Source: Massospora cicadina
Taxonomy: Eukaryota; Entomophthoromycota; Entomophthoromycetes; Entomophthorales; Entomophthoraceae
Direction of reading: 5' to 3'
NCBI GenBank assembly: GCA_022478985.1
Contig: JAKSZP010014525.1
Location: 124,001-188,000 of the forward strand
Length of the DNA: 64,000 bases
The translations under genes were made by a program, and so were the position numbers. This document shows positions 34,738 through 45,873 of this stretch, in pieces. A model generated the notes under the pieces. The model saw nothing but the letters and a program-made list of their open reading frames with translations, made no database searches and was not told the DNA's origin. The stretch's first letter is position 1. Every line of letters starts with the position of its first letter.

Positions 34738-36623
34738 TTTTTTAGCACTAGTGGTGCCCAACCCAAAAGGGGGAGCCACACACACTTTTGCAAATGAGCC
34801 AAATAAAGGGAGTATAAGAATTAAAAAAAAATCCAAATATAGCCCCTAAGTTATCAGCCTAGGAAGCCATATCAGAGGGCGAGGAAGCTTTGGGGAAACT
34901 TTTGTCCAGCGCCCACTTAAGCAGGTGGACCATGGCGGACAACATAGGGGTTGAGGCATTAGTGACATGAGGCATAAGGAGGTATAATTGTGAGTTTTTT
35001 CATTGATGAGGCTGGCGGTGTCCATTGCCTCAACGTATTGAGCAAGTTGATGCTCAGCAAAAGTGATAAGAGCAGGCACACAAGTGAATGACTTGATGTT
35101 CTGGTGGTTTCAGGGATAAATTGGGGTCAAAAAGAGAGCTTTTTGCTGCATTCATGCAGGCATGGCTCACTCTAAAAGCAAACTCCTCGATTTCATCTTT
35201 CACATCCTCATCAAAACCATGAAAAATTTTGGATTGGAATACCCTCAACAAGGGGTTCCATCGCCCCATAGAGACGTTGATAGAGGTGGGTGTTGGAGGG
35301 AGCTGCTGCTGCTTTTACCTCTATTCTATTATTGTTATATGCAGGGAAACCATTTTTGGAGTTAAAATGGTGGGGACGTGAATTGTGAGGATTTACAAAA
35401 AATCCTCCAAGGCAAATTGGGATTAACATTGTAAGGCCAATCCATTTCATCAATACATTCAAGCACTTTAATGGATTTAAATCAGCTAATGCTGGGCCAG
35501 TCACTGGAGTTAGTGCAGTGGCGGATCCTTATTGGCTGCAGACAGTTGACCATGGCAGCTAAGCCAAAACTTTCTCAGCAATTGCTCAGGATTCTGTAAA
35601 TTAAATGAACTTTTTAAAAAATTTAAATTTTAATTGGCTTCTGCTTTGAAAGCAGAACCATAATTAGCTGAGGTAGGGGGTGGGAGAATCACGCCCTACT
35701 CAAAAAATTTGGGTGAGGCAGCAGCCAGCCCAATGCTAGGAGGAGTGGCAGAAGTGGCGGGGGCAGAAGCTGTGGGGCACTTGCGCTGGAAATGATACAA
35801 TTTGAAGCACAAGGGGCATATGGTGCAGTCATTCTTTACACACGCCCAAAAAGGGTGATCAGGTGCATATTGATCACTGTTTGGGGAATTGTGATGTAGG
35901 TGTCACAATGGAAAGGGCGGATTATCATAATGGCGCAAGGCCCTGCCAACTGACCTGCCCCATTGGGAACCACAAACTGCTAGATGGGGTCTGCACCATA
36001 AATGGCCAAACCCTCCATCAGTTCATATCAAAGGCGTTCAGGGGAAAGAAATGATGACAACCCAGCAAACTGGATTACTAAAGTGGCCTCATCCAGGAGC
36101 CATTTGCGAACAGTGGGAATCAGTATATTTATAAATAATTGGCAGCTTAGATGCTGCCACCACATCAGCCTCAGATAGAAACCAAAGTCAAATTAGCCCA
36201 TAAAAGGAAAAAGTCAATATATCCGTCAGGTTTGAAAACTGCTGTGGCCATCTCAATAATGGCAGCACTTGCATATGGGAAAAGATTTCCAGATTTGACC
36301 CAGAGACGGAAATGCAGGTTTCTCCAAGGGAGCTCCAAAGGGCTCCAAATTGCCACCTGCAAGTTTGTGAGATGGTGGACTAAGTCCTGAGGTGGGACGT
36401 AACGCCCTGTGGCATTGGGAGGGCTAGCAGAACCAGCCCAGACGCTCTTTGGCGGTAGCCAAAGGACGCCAGAAGGTGGCACACCATCACCCAAAGCTGG
36501 GGCAGCAGGCATCAATAGAATCTACATTCTGTTTTCAAGTGCTTGATTTGAGTGGCTGATTCTGTATTTTTTAAAAAAAATTTAAATTCAGCTCCAATTT
36601 AGTCAATCAAAGTGAAAGAAAGG
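34738..36623 (-). mobile_element. B1b, uninterrupted half-LINE
   Basis: The only B1 copy here without an insert, 1,886 bp. It starts near 36,623 (CCTTTCTTTCACTTTG on the minus strand) and ends ..GGTTGGGCACCACTAGTGCT then A's at 34,738. Its intact target region TAACTTAGGGGCTATAT (about 34,835-34,852) shows the site that LINE-1 and B2b use in other B1 copies. A possible worn TSD is AGTACTCCTT (34,729-34,738) against AGTTCTCCTT just beyond the 5' end (about 36,642-36,651). It contains only a decayed ORF1-like gene. Confidence 0.82.
34846..36515 (-). pseudogene. B1b ORF1-like gene remnant
   Basis: The first 114 codons (36,515-36,171) are open: MMPAAPALGDGVPPSG, then the family motif GRYVPPQDLVHHL and LFPYASAAIIEMATAVF. 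The RRM-like and knuckle parts are frameshifted, with the knuckle readable as CPLCFKLYHFQRKC near 35,827-35,786. Later come SMGRWNPLLRVF (35,280-35,240) and AEHQLAQYVEAMDTASLINE (about 35,060-35,000), the C-terminal conserved block. The gene order matches B2 copies, so B1 and B2 proteins are homologous. Confidence 0.75.
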
Positions 36624-36795
36624 TTTTTTGTAACTGCCTAAGTTCTCCTTAATGTATAATCTTTAGGTTATATATCTAGAAGATCCCTGAGTTTTAAAAA
36701 AAAACACTCTTTACGTGTTATAGGATCTTTCTTTCACTTCCATAGCTATAATCAAAGCCAACTTTAGATTTAAAATACAAAAAATGACCACTCAA

Positions 36796-38510
36796 ATGAG
36801 CAAAATTTTAAAACTGCCAATGCTTTTAACGCCTGCTGCCTCAACATGGGGGTGGTGGTGCACCGCCTGCTGGCATGTTTCAGCTTCCGCTGAAGCATAT
36901 CCAGGCTGGCTCTGCTAGGCCTCCCAATGCCACTAGGCATTATGTCACTCCTTGGGACTAGGCCCACCACCTTTCGACCTCCCAGGAGGTGCTCCAGAGC
37001 TCTTTGGTGCTCCCTTGGAGCAACCTGCGGTTCATCCTCTGGGTGAAGTATGGGAATCTTTTCCCTTATGTAAGTTCAGCCATCATCAAGATGGGCATAG
37101 TGGTTATAAACCTGCCAGCTTTATCATTTTTTGCCCCTTCAAGGGGTATTTCTCTCTCTTCCATTCAGAAGCCGGTGAAGTAGCAGCAGCCAAGCTACTG
37201 TTAATAATTTTAAAATATTCCCTTCCCACTGTTTGCACTTGGCTCCTGGATGAGGCCACTTAGGTGGCCCAGTTTTCTGGGTTGCCCTCCCACCTTTCCC
37301 CCAAACGCCTCCACCGCAAGCTCATGGAAGGTTTGGCCATTTATGTGGCAGACCCCATGTTGCAATTTATTGTTCCCAATGGAGCAGATCATCTAGCAGG
37401 GCCTCACGCCTTTGTGACGATCCAATCTTTCCATTGTAATACCTATCTTGCAATCCCCCCACATCATGATCAGATCTGCCCCTGATCAATAATTCTTGGC
37501 ACATGTCAAGAATTGCCACACCATTTGCCTTTTGTGCTTAGAACTCGACCATTTGAAACACAAGTGCCTTGCAGTTTCTGCCTCCACTAAATCCGCCCCT
37601 CCCCCTACAGCATCAGCTTGGCTGTAGCCACGCCCAAATTTTTCGAGTGGGGCTCAATTCTCCCATCCCCAACCTCGGAAAAATCTGGTGCACCTTCCAA
37701 AGCTACAGCCAATCTAAAAATTCAAAAATTTTAAGAATTTGGCTAATTTATAACAACCTGAGCTAATGGATGAAACAGTTTCAGCTGAGCTGACATGGTT
37801 GACCGTTTATGGCCAACCAGGTGCATCCAACTTGCCAACTTTGGTGGCAGGGCAAGAGTTATCCAAATAAAATCCATTTAAGTGTCTCAATTGGATTGAC
37901 AAAAATGATGGGTCATATAACGTTAAACCAGATTTTACATTGGAGGAGTTTATGTTGATCCTCCCAAATCATGCTCCCACCATTTTCGTCCTAAAACGGT
38001 TATCTATTTATAAAAATATAGATAATATGACAGTCAAAGCCGTTTCAGTTCCTGCCAACACACTACTCTGCCAGCAACTCCATGGGTCAATGGAACCCCT
38101 GGTGGAAGGTATTCCTATCCCAATTTACCTCATGATTTTGAGGAAGATGCAAAATATGAAATTGAGGATCTCACTTTTGGTGCAAGCCACTCATGCATCA
38201 AGATGATGAAAAGTTTCTCTTTTCAACCCCAATTATCCAAACCCACCAGTAAATAATATCTTTTACTTGTATGCCAGCTCATCACTTTTGCTGAGCATCA
38301 ACTTGCTCAATATGGGAGGCAATAGACACCACTAGCATCATAAATGAAGAAAATCCACACTAGACCTCCTTATGCCCCATGTCACTGATATTCACATCCC
38401 CAATGCTTTCTCTGGTATGGTACGCCAGCTAAAGTGGGTGCCAGACCAAAACTATCCTCAAAGCTTCAGCCTTCTGATATGTGTTCCTAGGCTGTTAGCT
38501 GAGGTGTCAT
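36796..38510 (+). pseudogene. B1c ORF1-like gene remnant
   Basis: Start MSKILKLP at 36,796, then frameshifted pieces: a CPFKGYFSLFHSEAGE segment (37,130-37,175), WLLDEAT (37,240), QFSGLPSHLSPK (37,270-37,305), a knuckle region near 37,515-37,560 (TICLLCLELDHLKHKC after allowing a frameshift), and the C-terminal SMEPLVEGIPIP part (38,030-38,130), which is nearly identical to B1a. The switch from diverged to identical at 37,886 falls within this gene, with no change of element structure. That pattern points to conversion, not a new insertion. Confidence 0.75.
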
Positions 38511-38899
38511 ATATTATTTACTTTGGGGAAAGCTGACCAGGGGACGGACACTTCAGATTAGACATCAAAGAAGACGAAGCTTATGTAATAGGAGGGCACC
38601 TCAGAGAAGCTAATGCTGTCTCATGTTGCCAGCGGGAATGCCACTACTACGAGGGGGGATCACGTGTATAGGGGCAGGCGACGTTATTGAGCATGTGTGT
38701 AGGAAGGGGTCTGAGTTGATGAACCAAAATGAGAAACCAGGGGAGACCAACTGTTGGTGACGTGGTGGGAGGTATCCAAACATCTACGCTTGAAAGTGCT
38801 CCACTAAGTGCAACCAGAACTGGCGGACCGCCTATCAGAGGGTGGGGGTGGAGCCTGAGATGGCATCCAAGACAATCGTGTGAACAGTTCACATGCTGA

Positions 38900-41602
38900 T
38901 TGCAACCACTAAAGCATGGAGGGAGGGTGGAAGAGGGGAGGTCATTGATAAAGCAAACATGTCCCTAGACAGATTAAAGGGCTGTTCCTGATCCTGGCAA
39001 AGCAGACGTTGTACCTCATGCCATATCACTTTAGATGGGAGGGTACTTTTTCAGGCGGTGAAACAGAGTTACGTACTGGCCACACACAACACAGGATGAG
39101 TGTAAAGCGTTAGAGCGTTTGGCATTATGGTACACCCATCCCAAGCAGCGCCACACATGGGAATGGATATGAGGCTGCAGAAGAGGGTGGTGGGCGTACT
39201 TCCAAATGGCTTTCTGGGTATCAAAGGGGATAGGGGATGTCCATCATGTCCAGGTAGTCCACCTTGGACAAGGTATGGGGCCTCGCGGGTATCAAACCGT
39301 TCAGAATTGGTAGTCCCTGTACCTCCTGGGTGAACTAAGGAGAGGGGCGCCCCTCTGGGCTGTGTGCCCACAAATACGAATCTTCCACTCAGCGCTCCAC
39401 ATGGAGAGGAGGATTTGTTTAAAGTGGGAGTTGTCCCATGTGGACCTGCTGCCAAAGGATGGGAAGCCAGATATTTCACAAAGAGTGTGGATGGGACGGG
39501 TTAATGAGGCCCAGGGCGCAGGAGAAGTTGGAGAGGGCCGCGCGGGGCCAGTGTTGGGCTGAAACTGTAGGGCTGGTTATGGCAGCAATCCAGGTGCCCA
39601 GGATTTTGGCACCATGGGCCTCAAAGTTGAGCAGGCCCATACCTCCACTATGGCGAGGGCCAAACATGACCTCCAGTCGCACTGGCGGTGGGCGGCCCAA
39701 CCAAAGCCACCCTTGGAGAAGGGCATACAGTGATTTGAAGAGACTTGGGGAGAAAGTTCGACGTGGGCCAAACCAAACTTTGGAGAGGATCATAGAGTTG
39801 GCTAGTACAACCCTACCGGTAAGGGAAGTAGGACAGGCTCTGAGGGAGGCTATGCATTTCGTCACGTTGTCCAGAATATGGTTTTTCATCACCGTTGAGG
39901 CGTACCCGCCTGCCTCCAACCACACCCCCAAATGGCGGACTGGGCCAACGGTGGGGCTTGGCACAAAGGGGAGCACAAGTGGGGAGGTGTGGGGTGGGCA
40001 GGGTAAGCCAACGCGTGTGCTAGCTGATGGGGCGGATCAGAAACAGGGCGCTGAGGCCTAGCAGGCTTGATTTCGACCAAGGAGAATGATTTCAGTTTTG
40101 GAGGCTTTGAGTGCAGCATTACTTACCCTGGAGTAAACCTGGATAAGAGCTTTAAGCGTGCGTGCATCTTGATTGTTAGACACCCCAACCACATAGTCAT
40201 CAGCAAATGCCAACATTTTGACCGGGGCTTGGCCTTGCGCATGGACCCCCATAAGGCGAAAATTCACGTTTTGAAAAAGTGGGTCAAGGCTGAAGTATAT
40301 AAGAGTGGGATGAGAGGGTCCCCTTGGCGTAGGCCCTTTGAGGGCGAACAACTTCCGTGAGAAAGCCAGGGCCATGCACAGCCATTGTGGTGGATTCATC
40401 AGCAGCATCACCCAATTGATGGAGCGAGGGGGTATGCAGAATTGGTGGAGGCAGGCCCTGAGGTAATTTCAGTTAACTCTTTCATAGGCCTTCTGTTGGT
40501 CTAAAGATACTAGTGCACCAGAGGCCGTGGACTGACAGGCGTTGGCCATGGTGTGTATGAAGTCCCAAATCAACCTTCTGAGTATAAAACCAAATTGTTC
40601 TGGGAAGTTGATAGCAAGGCAACAATCTCTAGATGGTTAGCCATGATTTTAGTAAAAAATTTAGTATCACTGTTGGTTAGAGAAATGGGGCGCCAAAAGA
40701 CCAAGTCTAGCTTATCCCCTTTTTTGAATAGCGTAATGGTGTAGGCCTCTTGCCCTCCTGGTAGGAGGCGCGTTTCCAAAAGGCCTGGTTAAGAGAGGTA
40801 AGCAACAGTGGGGATAAATATTTGAAATACTTCTTATAAAACTCATAAGGAATGCCATCAGGTCCTGGGCATTTCCTATATGGTGCACCGCAGACGGCAG
40901 AACAGAGTTCATCCAAAGTAATCAAATTCAGCAACTCCAGGAAATGGGAAACGGTATGGATGTGTGCACTATCAAGAAACTTACCATTTCATCTGGCGTA
41001 ATTGAATTAGATTGGTACAATTCAGAGTAATAGTTTTGTATCTCAATCACCACTTTGGCTGGCGTATCCACTACGGAATTGTCTGGCCTTTGCACCTGTG
41101 TACAGGTAAAGCTCTGGTGCGGTGCAAAGAATTTTTGGAAAAAGTAAGTGGAGCATATGCCGCCTGCTGTGATGTCTTTAGCTCTTGTACTGAACACAAA
41201 CCCAATGCTTGTGTTGTCTCTCAAGAGCGTTAAGTTGGGTGACTGCTTCCACCCACTTGCGACCCCAAGCAGGGCTTTAGCCCGTGGCAGGGACGTTGGA
41301 CTCCAGGTGGGACAACTCTGCCAGAGCGCACATAACTGCCGAGGTGGATTGTGAGTGTTGGGAGGAAAGGTGGCGAGCCTGGCAGATTGTGTCCATTTTG
41401 AAGGCAGACCAAGTGGAAATTGGGTCAGCAAAAATGGTGCAATAAACTCCGGAGCTATGGTCACATATTCCATCCATGAGTAAAAACTCGGTGATGCAAT
41501 TTTGGCTGGGCAAAGTTTGCACCAACTTGGAGCCCGAGCTGCTGGGTTGGATAAATGGAAGGATATTGAAACCATCCTGTGGTCAGAGAAATTGATCTTC
41601 AT
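38900..41602 (-). pseudogene. LINE-1b linker, RT and C-terminal region remnant
   Basis: Mirror of LINE-1a: linker 41,602-40,928, GPDGIPYEFYKKY (40,860-40,820), RPISLTNSDTKFFTKI, intact FADD at 40,207-40,196, RHLGVWLEAGGYAS and GGMGLLNFEAHGAKIL (here GGM; LINE-1a has GRM). A one-base indel near 40,330-40,350 makes one frame open for 117 codons where LINE-1a has a different break. The finger near 39,090 carries the same Cys-to-Tyr change. Not functional. Confidence 0.88.
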
Positions 41603-42259
41603 TGTGGTGAAATGGGAAATTCAGGTATGAAATCTCAACAGTGTGAGGATAAGGTCAATGCAGGACATGGACCTTAACTGGCCATTGTGGACATGGGATC
41701 GCGACATGTTTGCAAGTAGTGGAGCATGACATGGCAAAGTATTGACCAACCCTAGGGTGGCCTTGAGGACGCGGAGTTCAATATGTCCCTGTGGCAGTGA
41801 AGATGAGAAAGGCCAGCAGTCAGTGGATGGTTTCAACCAACAGTTCATGTCACCAATGACAAGAGGGTCAGGGGCAACTGAATGGAATTTACCAATGAGA
41901 AAAATTCCTGACGTTCTCATGCACAGGTCAGGGCATAAATGTTGACAATAACATGCACTTCGTCAGGCAACAAAAAATTGACAAACGAGGACGTGGCCAC
42001 TAAGGAATGATTCAGACGTTAAAAATTTAGAATTATTGTTCTTTTGAACTAGCACCCTACAGTGCTCAGACTAGAAGGAGAGGGAAGGGAGGAGCATGGT
42101 TTTCCATGTGTCCTCAGAAACGCGCGGACAGTGGGACTCCTGAATGGCCAGGATATCCACAGGTAAATTTTGTTGTAAAAGACTCAGTTTCCTAGCCCAG
42201 GACGGCAAGGCCTTGAGTCTGGCGATGTTCAATGTTCCTAAAGTAAAGGCTTCCCCCAT
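41525..42259 (-). pseudogene. LINE-1b endonuclease remnant
   Basis: Mirror of LINE-1a: FTLGTLNIARLK, ILAIQESHCP, VIGDMNCW and NFSDHRMVS all present and unchanged in the parts I compared, with the same breaks. Confidence 0.85.
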
Positions 42260-42295
42260 CGCACCTTAGGTGTGAGGGGAAGAGCACCCGAGCCC

Positions 42296-43513
42296 TTAAG
42301 CGTTCTCTTGTTCTTCACGGCGCTTTTTGGCGCCTTGGGTATGTGATACTACATAATTGGCGGTATGAGTATCCTTAGCAGTTGGGTTTGCATTGGCTTT
42401 TTCCCTCACTTTTTTCCCCGCAGCAGGACAAGATTTTTGTGGTGCATGCATTTGTGGTGCACCATCACTTGGAAGTGAAATGTCAGCAGGAAAGTTGGAG
42501 ACAGATTCAGTTTCAAGCGATGCTTGGCACATTGGTCAGGTGAAACCAACTCACCCATCGGGATTTCAGCTTGGTCGGCCCAATTGGCTTGAGAGTCCCA
42601 ATCTGATTGGTCAAGGGATTTTCAAGCTGCTTCCACCATGAAAGTCACGATGTCCTCCTGGAGCTGGGAGGGCGGGATAGCAGAAGTGGTCTTGGACGCC
42701 TCCTTGGCCACCGCCTTGCTGGCCTGCTTGGCCTTCTTCCACTCTTGAGGGGATATTGGCTTTACTAGTAAGTAGCATCCCAGCGCTCCCCATGGGAAGG
42801 CTGCCTTTGTATAAACGGTCAGTTCATAGTGGGCTTCACCTCCACACAGTGAATCTAAGGGAATTTCTTGGATTGTAATGCCCTCCTTGGAGGGGCAGGT
42901 GTGTGCCTTGTGGCCAAAAGCGCTACAGAAGGCGCAGATGGGAGGTGCACAGTCCACGGTGACACTGAAAGGGTGGGTGGCATGCCCTTCGATGTTGACA
43001 AAAATGGTATGCAGGATTTGGGTTAGATCCTTCACTATCCCCTTGGCTGAGGTTAAGACTGCAATTGCTTTGCCGGTGCACTTGTTTAGCATTAGTGTGA
43101 AGCTCTGCATATTGAAGGATTGTATTTCGCCGTATATGGTGAGCCCAGCCTTCAGATGTTATTCAAGTACGGTGCATTTGACTGTAGTGGGAAGAAAGTT
43201 GAAAGTGACAAAAATTATGTGATTTTTTCCAATGAGTGCGCTTAGTTTTGATGACCCGCTGACCATCTGGGAGGTCTTCTACAACGTGCACCATTGCAGC
43301 TTCATCCGCTGCTTCCTTGCTCTCAAAACCTAGATCCAGCCAACCATGTGGTATGGAATGAGGTGCGTCATACACTGCATTCGGGAAATGAGTGTGTACA
43401 TCCCCACAAAACTTTCCCAATGTGCTGTCTGCTGAATATCCAGGAATACCCATACTCTGTGTTCCACCAACAAGAGTGGTTGGGAGTGTAGTATATTGAT
43501 GTACTGGTTGCAT
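42296..43513 (-). pseudogene. LINE-1b ORF1 remnant
   Basis: Mirror of the LINE-1a ORF1 with the same frameshift and stop. First part 43,513-43,163 (GKFCGDVHTHFPN), second part 43,110-42,622 with the intact knuckle CAFCSAFGHKAHTC at 42,935-42,894. A few substitutions against LINE-1a are visible: TQSMG for THSMG, THWKK for THWTK, and NIEGHATHP for NIERHATHP. Confidence 0.88.
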
Positions 43514-43782
43514 CGCGCTTGTTAAGCTAAAATTTCCGGGTAAATGGTTACTGACAGTTTTTTGTTAAGTTTATCTATTCCTCTGGGATCACTTAAGCGT
43601 TTGCGAACTTTGGATGTCATGGGGCCAACACCTGTGCCCTTGACCTTACTTGCTCAACTGCTCCCCAACATGGGCGACAACTAATCTCCTCGGTGAGATT
43701 ATCAAATTTTTTCCAGATTTGATTTGAACAATTGTTGCAAAAGTGATTGCAACGAGAGAGAAAAGTAACTTAGGGGCTATTT

Positions 43783-45657
43783 TATCTAACTGAGGTAAGC
43801 TGACTAGGGGGCAGACATTACCGAACTAAAACTAAAAATCATAATAAAAAATAACAATATAAACAAAATGCCCAAAATGGATGGATCAATTGAATAATAC
43901 CTAAAAAAATATTCAACTATGTGGGCAGCAATACTGCTATCCCTCCATGGTGGACAGGGAGGGGGGATTGGGGGGCTTGTCTTCAGCTGCATCCATCTCA
44001 TCCCAGAGTAGGGTGCGTGTTAAGGCAGATAGTAAGGGTGTGGGGGCATCGGCATAGGGTTCAATATCCTTGATGACTGGAACTTCCTAATAGTTGCCAG
44101 CCATTATTATATCAACGATGTATTTTCCCAAAGCATCTTCAGCTTTGAGGCGGGCATTTGGGTTTTTTATGAATGTGGCAATGTTGGTTTGGGTTATTTT
44201 TGTTTTTGGATTCTGTGCTACTGTTACCACATTCTGGATGGCTTCAGTGATGATTTTGTGTAAACTTTCTATGTTGATATTACTTTGTGCAGTAATATTT
44301 AGGGGGATGATGGGAGGTGAAATTTCTCCTGCGAGCACAGCCACAGATATGGCAGCAGCTTTGCAAAGTGGATGGCAATTTGGTGTGGCGGCTGCTTCTT
44401 TTGCAAGCTGGTGGTCACTGTAGAACAGTTTGGCGTTAGGTTGTGGGACATATTTCTGAGGTGGGAATTTTGCATCCCATTCTATGTTACAGAGCCGATC
44501 AAGTTGCAGCATCAGTTCTTCAATGACGTTACTGTTTTGTCAAATTTATCGAATAATTCCCAGGGATTTTGTTTGAATTGGATTGGGGAATCAGCTTATG
44601 GTTGAGGTTTGTTCTATTCATTTGCAGATGCATGGGATCAAACTGGGATTCAATCTGATGTTTGGTTGGATGAATTATTTGTGGCATTGGGGCAAGGTGG
44701 GTGCTGATTGGTGGATGTAGGTGCAGTTGCAGCATCAGGCATTGGAGGAGGGGAAGGTAGGATCATACCCCATGTCAGAGTTGGCGCAGGGTAGGCAGCG
44801 GATTAGTGGGCGTTGGGCAAACTTTTGGTATTGGCAGAAGTTTCTGAGTATGGGAATTTATGTTTTGAGTGGTCTAACTCAAAACAGGATGGACAAATCG
44901 TCCATCCGCCCTCAACGCAGGACTATAATGGATGGTCGGGGGCAGATGGGATGGTGGCATGAGGGGGAATTGCCAAAGAATTTTTCATAAATTCAGGGCT
45001 GATTGTGACATCAAATTGTAAGATTGGGTTAGCGCCGTAGGCTGCCAAACCTTCCATCAGCTCTTGGTGGAGCACTTTGGGGGGAAGTGGGTGGGAAAAC
45101 CAGCGAACTGAACCACCAAGGTGGTGTCTGTTGAGAGCCAGGTTTAAGTTGTTGGGAGGGGAATATTGTTAAAAATTTAATGGCACCATTGCCACAGTGG
45201 CTGCATCAGCTTCACAGGGGAAGCCAAGATCAAAGTACCCCTTATAGGGGCGGAAGTCAATAAAACAGGCTGGTGTTATCACTGCCTGAGCCATTTTGAT
45301 AATGGCTTGGTCATCGTCTGGGAAGAATTTCCCATATTCAACCCTAAGGCCGAAATGCATGTTGCTCTGGGGGAGCACCAGGGGGTGGCGGGGCACCACT
45401 TGGGTTTGGGCGAGATGGGCATTGAGATCCTTGGGGGGGACAAATTGTCCAAGGGTTTGGAATGACTAGGCGAGCCAGTCCAAGTGCATTTTCCTGTTGG
45501 ATGAAAATGGAGGGGGAGTTTTGCTGCTGCCCCACGCTGGGACAGTCAGCGGGGGATCTGATGACATCAGAACAAGACTTTGGTGTGCGGTTAAGTGTTT
45601 GCTTTTAATTTACCAAAATTAATTTGCTCAGAAAGTTATGCCGAGCAGAGAGAGAAG
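43783..45657 (-). mobile_element. B2b, half-LINE inserted in B1c
   Basis: A 1,875-bp minus-strand B2 element flanked by a perfect 16-bp TSD, AACTTAGGGGCTATTT, at 43,767-43,782 and 45,658-45,673. It starts TTCTCTCTCTGCTCGGCATA and ends CCCCCTAGTCAGCTTACCTC then AGTTAGATAAA. Its TSD is the same B1 site occupied by LINE-1, and it lies head-to-tail with LINE-1b in the same orientation, with one copy of the site between them. It encodes only an ORF1-like protein. Confidence 0.92.
44087..45575 (-). pseudogene. B2b ORF1-like gene remnant
   Basis: N-terminal part from about 45,565: MSSDPPLTVPAWGSS, then LGQFVPPKDLNAHL (an N-terminal family motif), and a 76-codon piece (45,399-45,169) with VEYGKFFPDDDQAIIKMAQAV and FRPYKGYFDLGF. 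A knuckle region lies near 44,895-44,850. The C-terminal 141 codons (44,512-44,087) are open: EWDAKFPPQKYVPQPNAKLF, YSDHQLAKEAAATPN, then TKITQTNIATFIKNPNARLK and a final helix. This C-terminal domain is conserved among B2 copies and absent from the LINE ORF1 proteins I read here. Confidence 0.78.
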
Positions 45658-45873
45658 AACTTAGGGGCTATTTAAGGTTTTTTTTATTTCTAATAACACC
45701 TTTATTTGACTAATTTGCAAGTAAAGATGCGAGGTGGCTCCGCCTTTTTGGGTTAAGCACCACTAGTATAAAAAATATTTTCACAAGTTATTGAATATAT
45801 AAACATGTTGATAGAATCTGAACAGTACTGCATACTCCATGTGACATTATCTTAGTATAACTGTCATTTGATC

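Larger units (their letters stand above)
37886..43640 (-). repeat. Right arm of the large inverted repeat
   Basis: Reverse complement of about 22,045-27,798, nearly identical base for base. The inner edge (37,886) lies inside B1c coding sequence and the outer edge (about 43,640) lies inside the LINE-1b 5' region; neither edge coincides with an element end. The spacer between the arms is 10.1 kb and is not palindromic. The inner LINE TSD here (GCTGAGGTGTCATAT, 38,498-38,512) is exactly the B1a version, while the outer one (43,767-43,782) is the B1 consensus version. Confidence 0.88.
38513..43766 (-). mobile_element. LINE-1b, full-length LINE nested in B1c
   Basis: A 5.25-kb minus-strand LINE, the same family and the same B1 site as LINE-1a. 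It starts ACTTTTCTCTCTCGTTGCAATC at 43,766 and ends CCCCTGGTCAGCTTTCCCC at about 38,530. Its 5' 130 bp differ from LINE-1a at about 10 positions, while the rest is almost identical. It shares LINE-1a's stops and frameshifts, so those defects lie inside the homogenised tract. The two flanking site copies do not match each other well (about 10 of 16), unlike those of LINE-1a. Confidence 0.92.
36725..45776 (+). mobile_element. B1c, half-LINE carrying LINE-1b and B2b
   Basis: Plus-strand B1 starting ATCTTTCTTTCACTTCC at 36,725 and ending ..AAGCACCACTAGTATAAAAAA at about 45,776. Two minus-strand elements lie inside it at the same site: LINE-1b (38,513-43,766) and B2b (43,783-45,657). Removing both leaves about 1,890 bp, the standard B1 length. 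A possible degenerate TSD is TTTACGTGTTATAG (36,711-36,724) against TTCACAAGTTATTG (about 45,780-45,793). Its first 1.16 kb is only about 80% like B1a, but from 37,886 on it is nearly identical to B1a. Confidence 0.85.

Noticed and set aside
34739..34800. TAGCACTAGTGG as a pol III A box, with the 140-bp block as a separate SINE
   Set aside because: TSDs at 584-602/765-783 and 21,782-21,798/28,952-28,968 show that this block is the 3' end of B1 read in reverse, not a 5' head.
22045..43640. Inverted arms as terminal inverted repeats of a giant DNA transposon
   Set aside because: Arm edges lie inside B1 coding sequence and inside the LINE 5' end, with diverged homology continuing beyond. There is no transposase in the spacer and no TSD outside the arms.
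22045..43640. Fold-back assembly or sequencing artefact
   Set aside because: The spacer is not palindromic, the flanking homology is clearly diverged, and B1b, B2a and B2b occur on one side only. An artefact would mirror everything up to the edge. Not fully excluded without reads.
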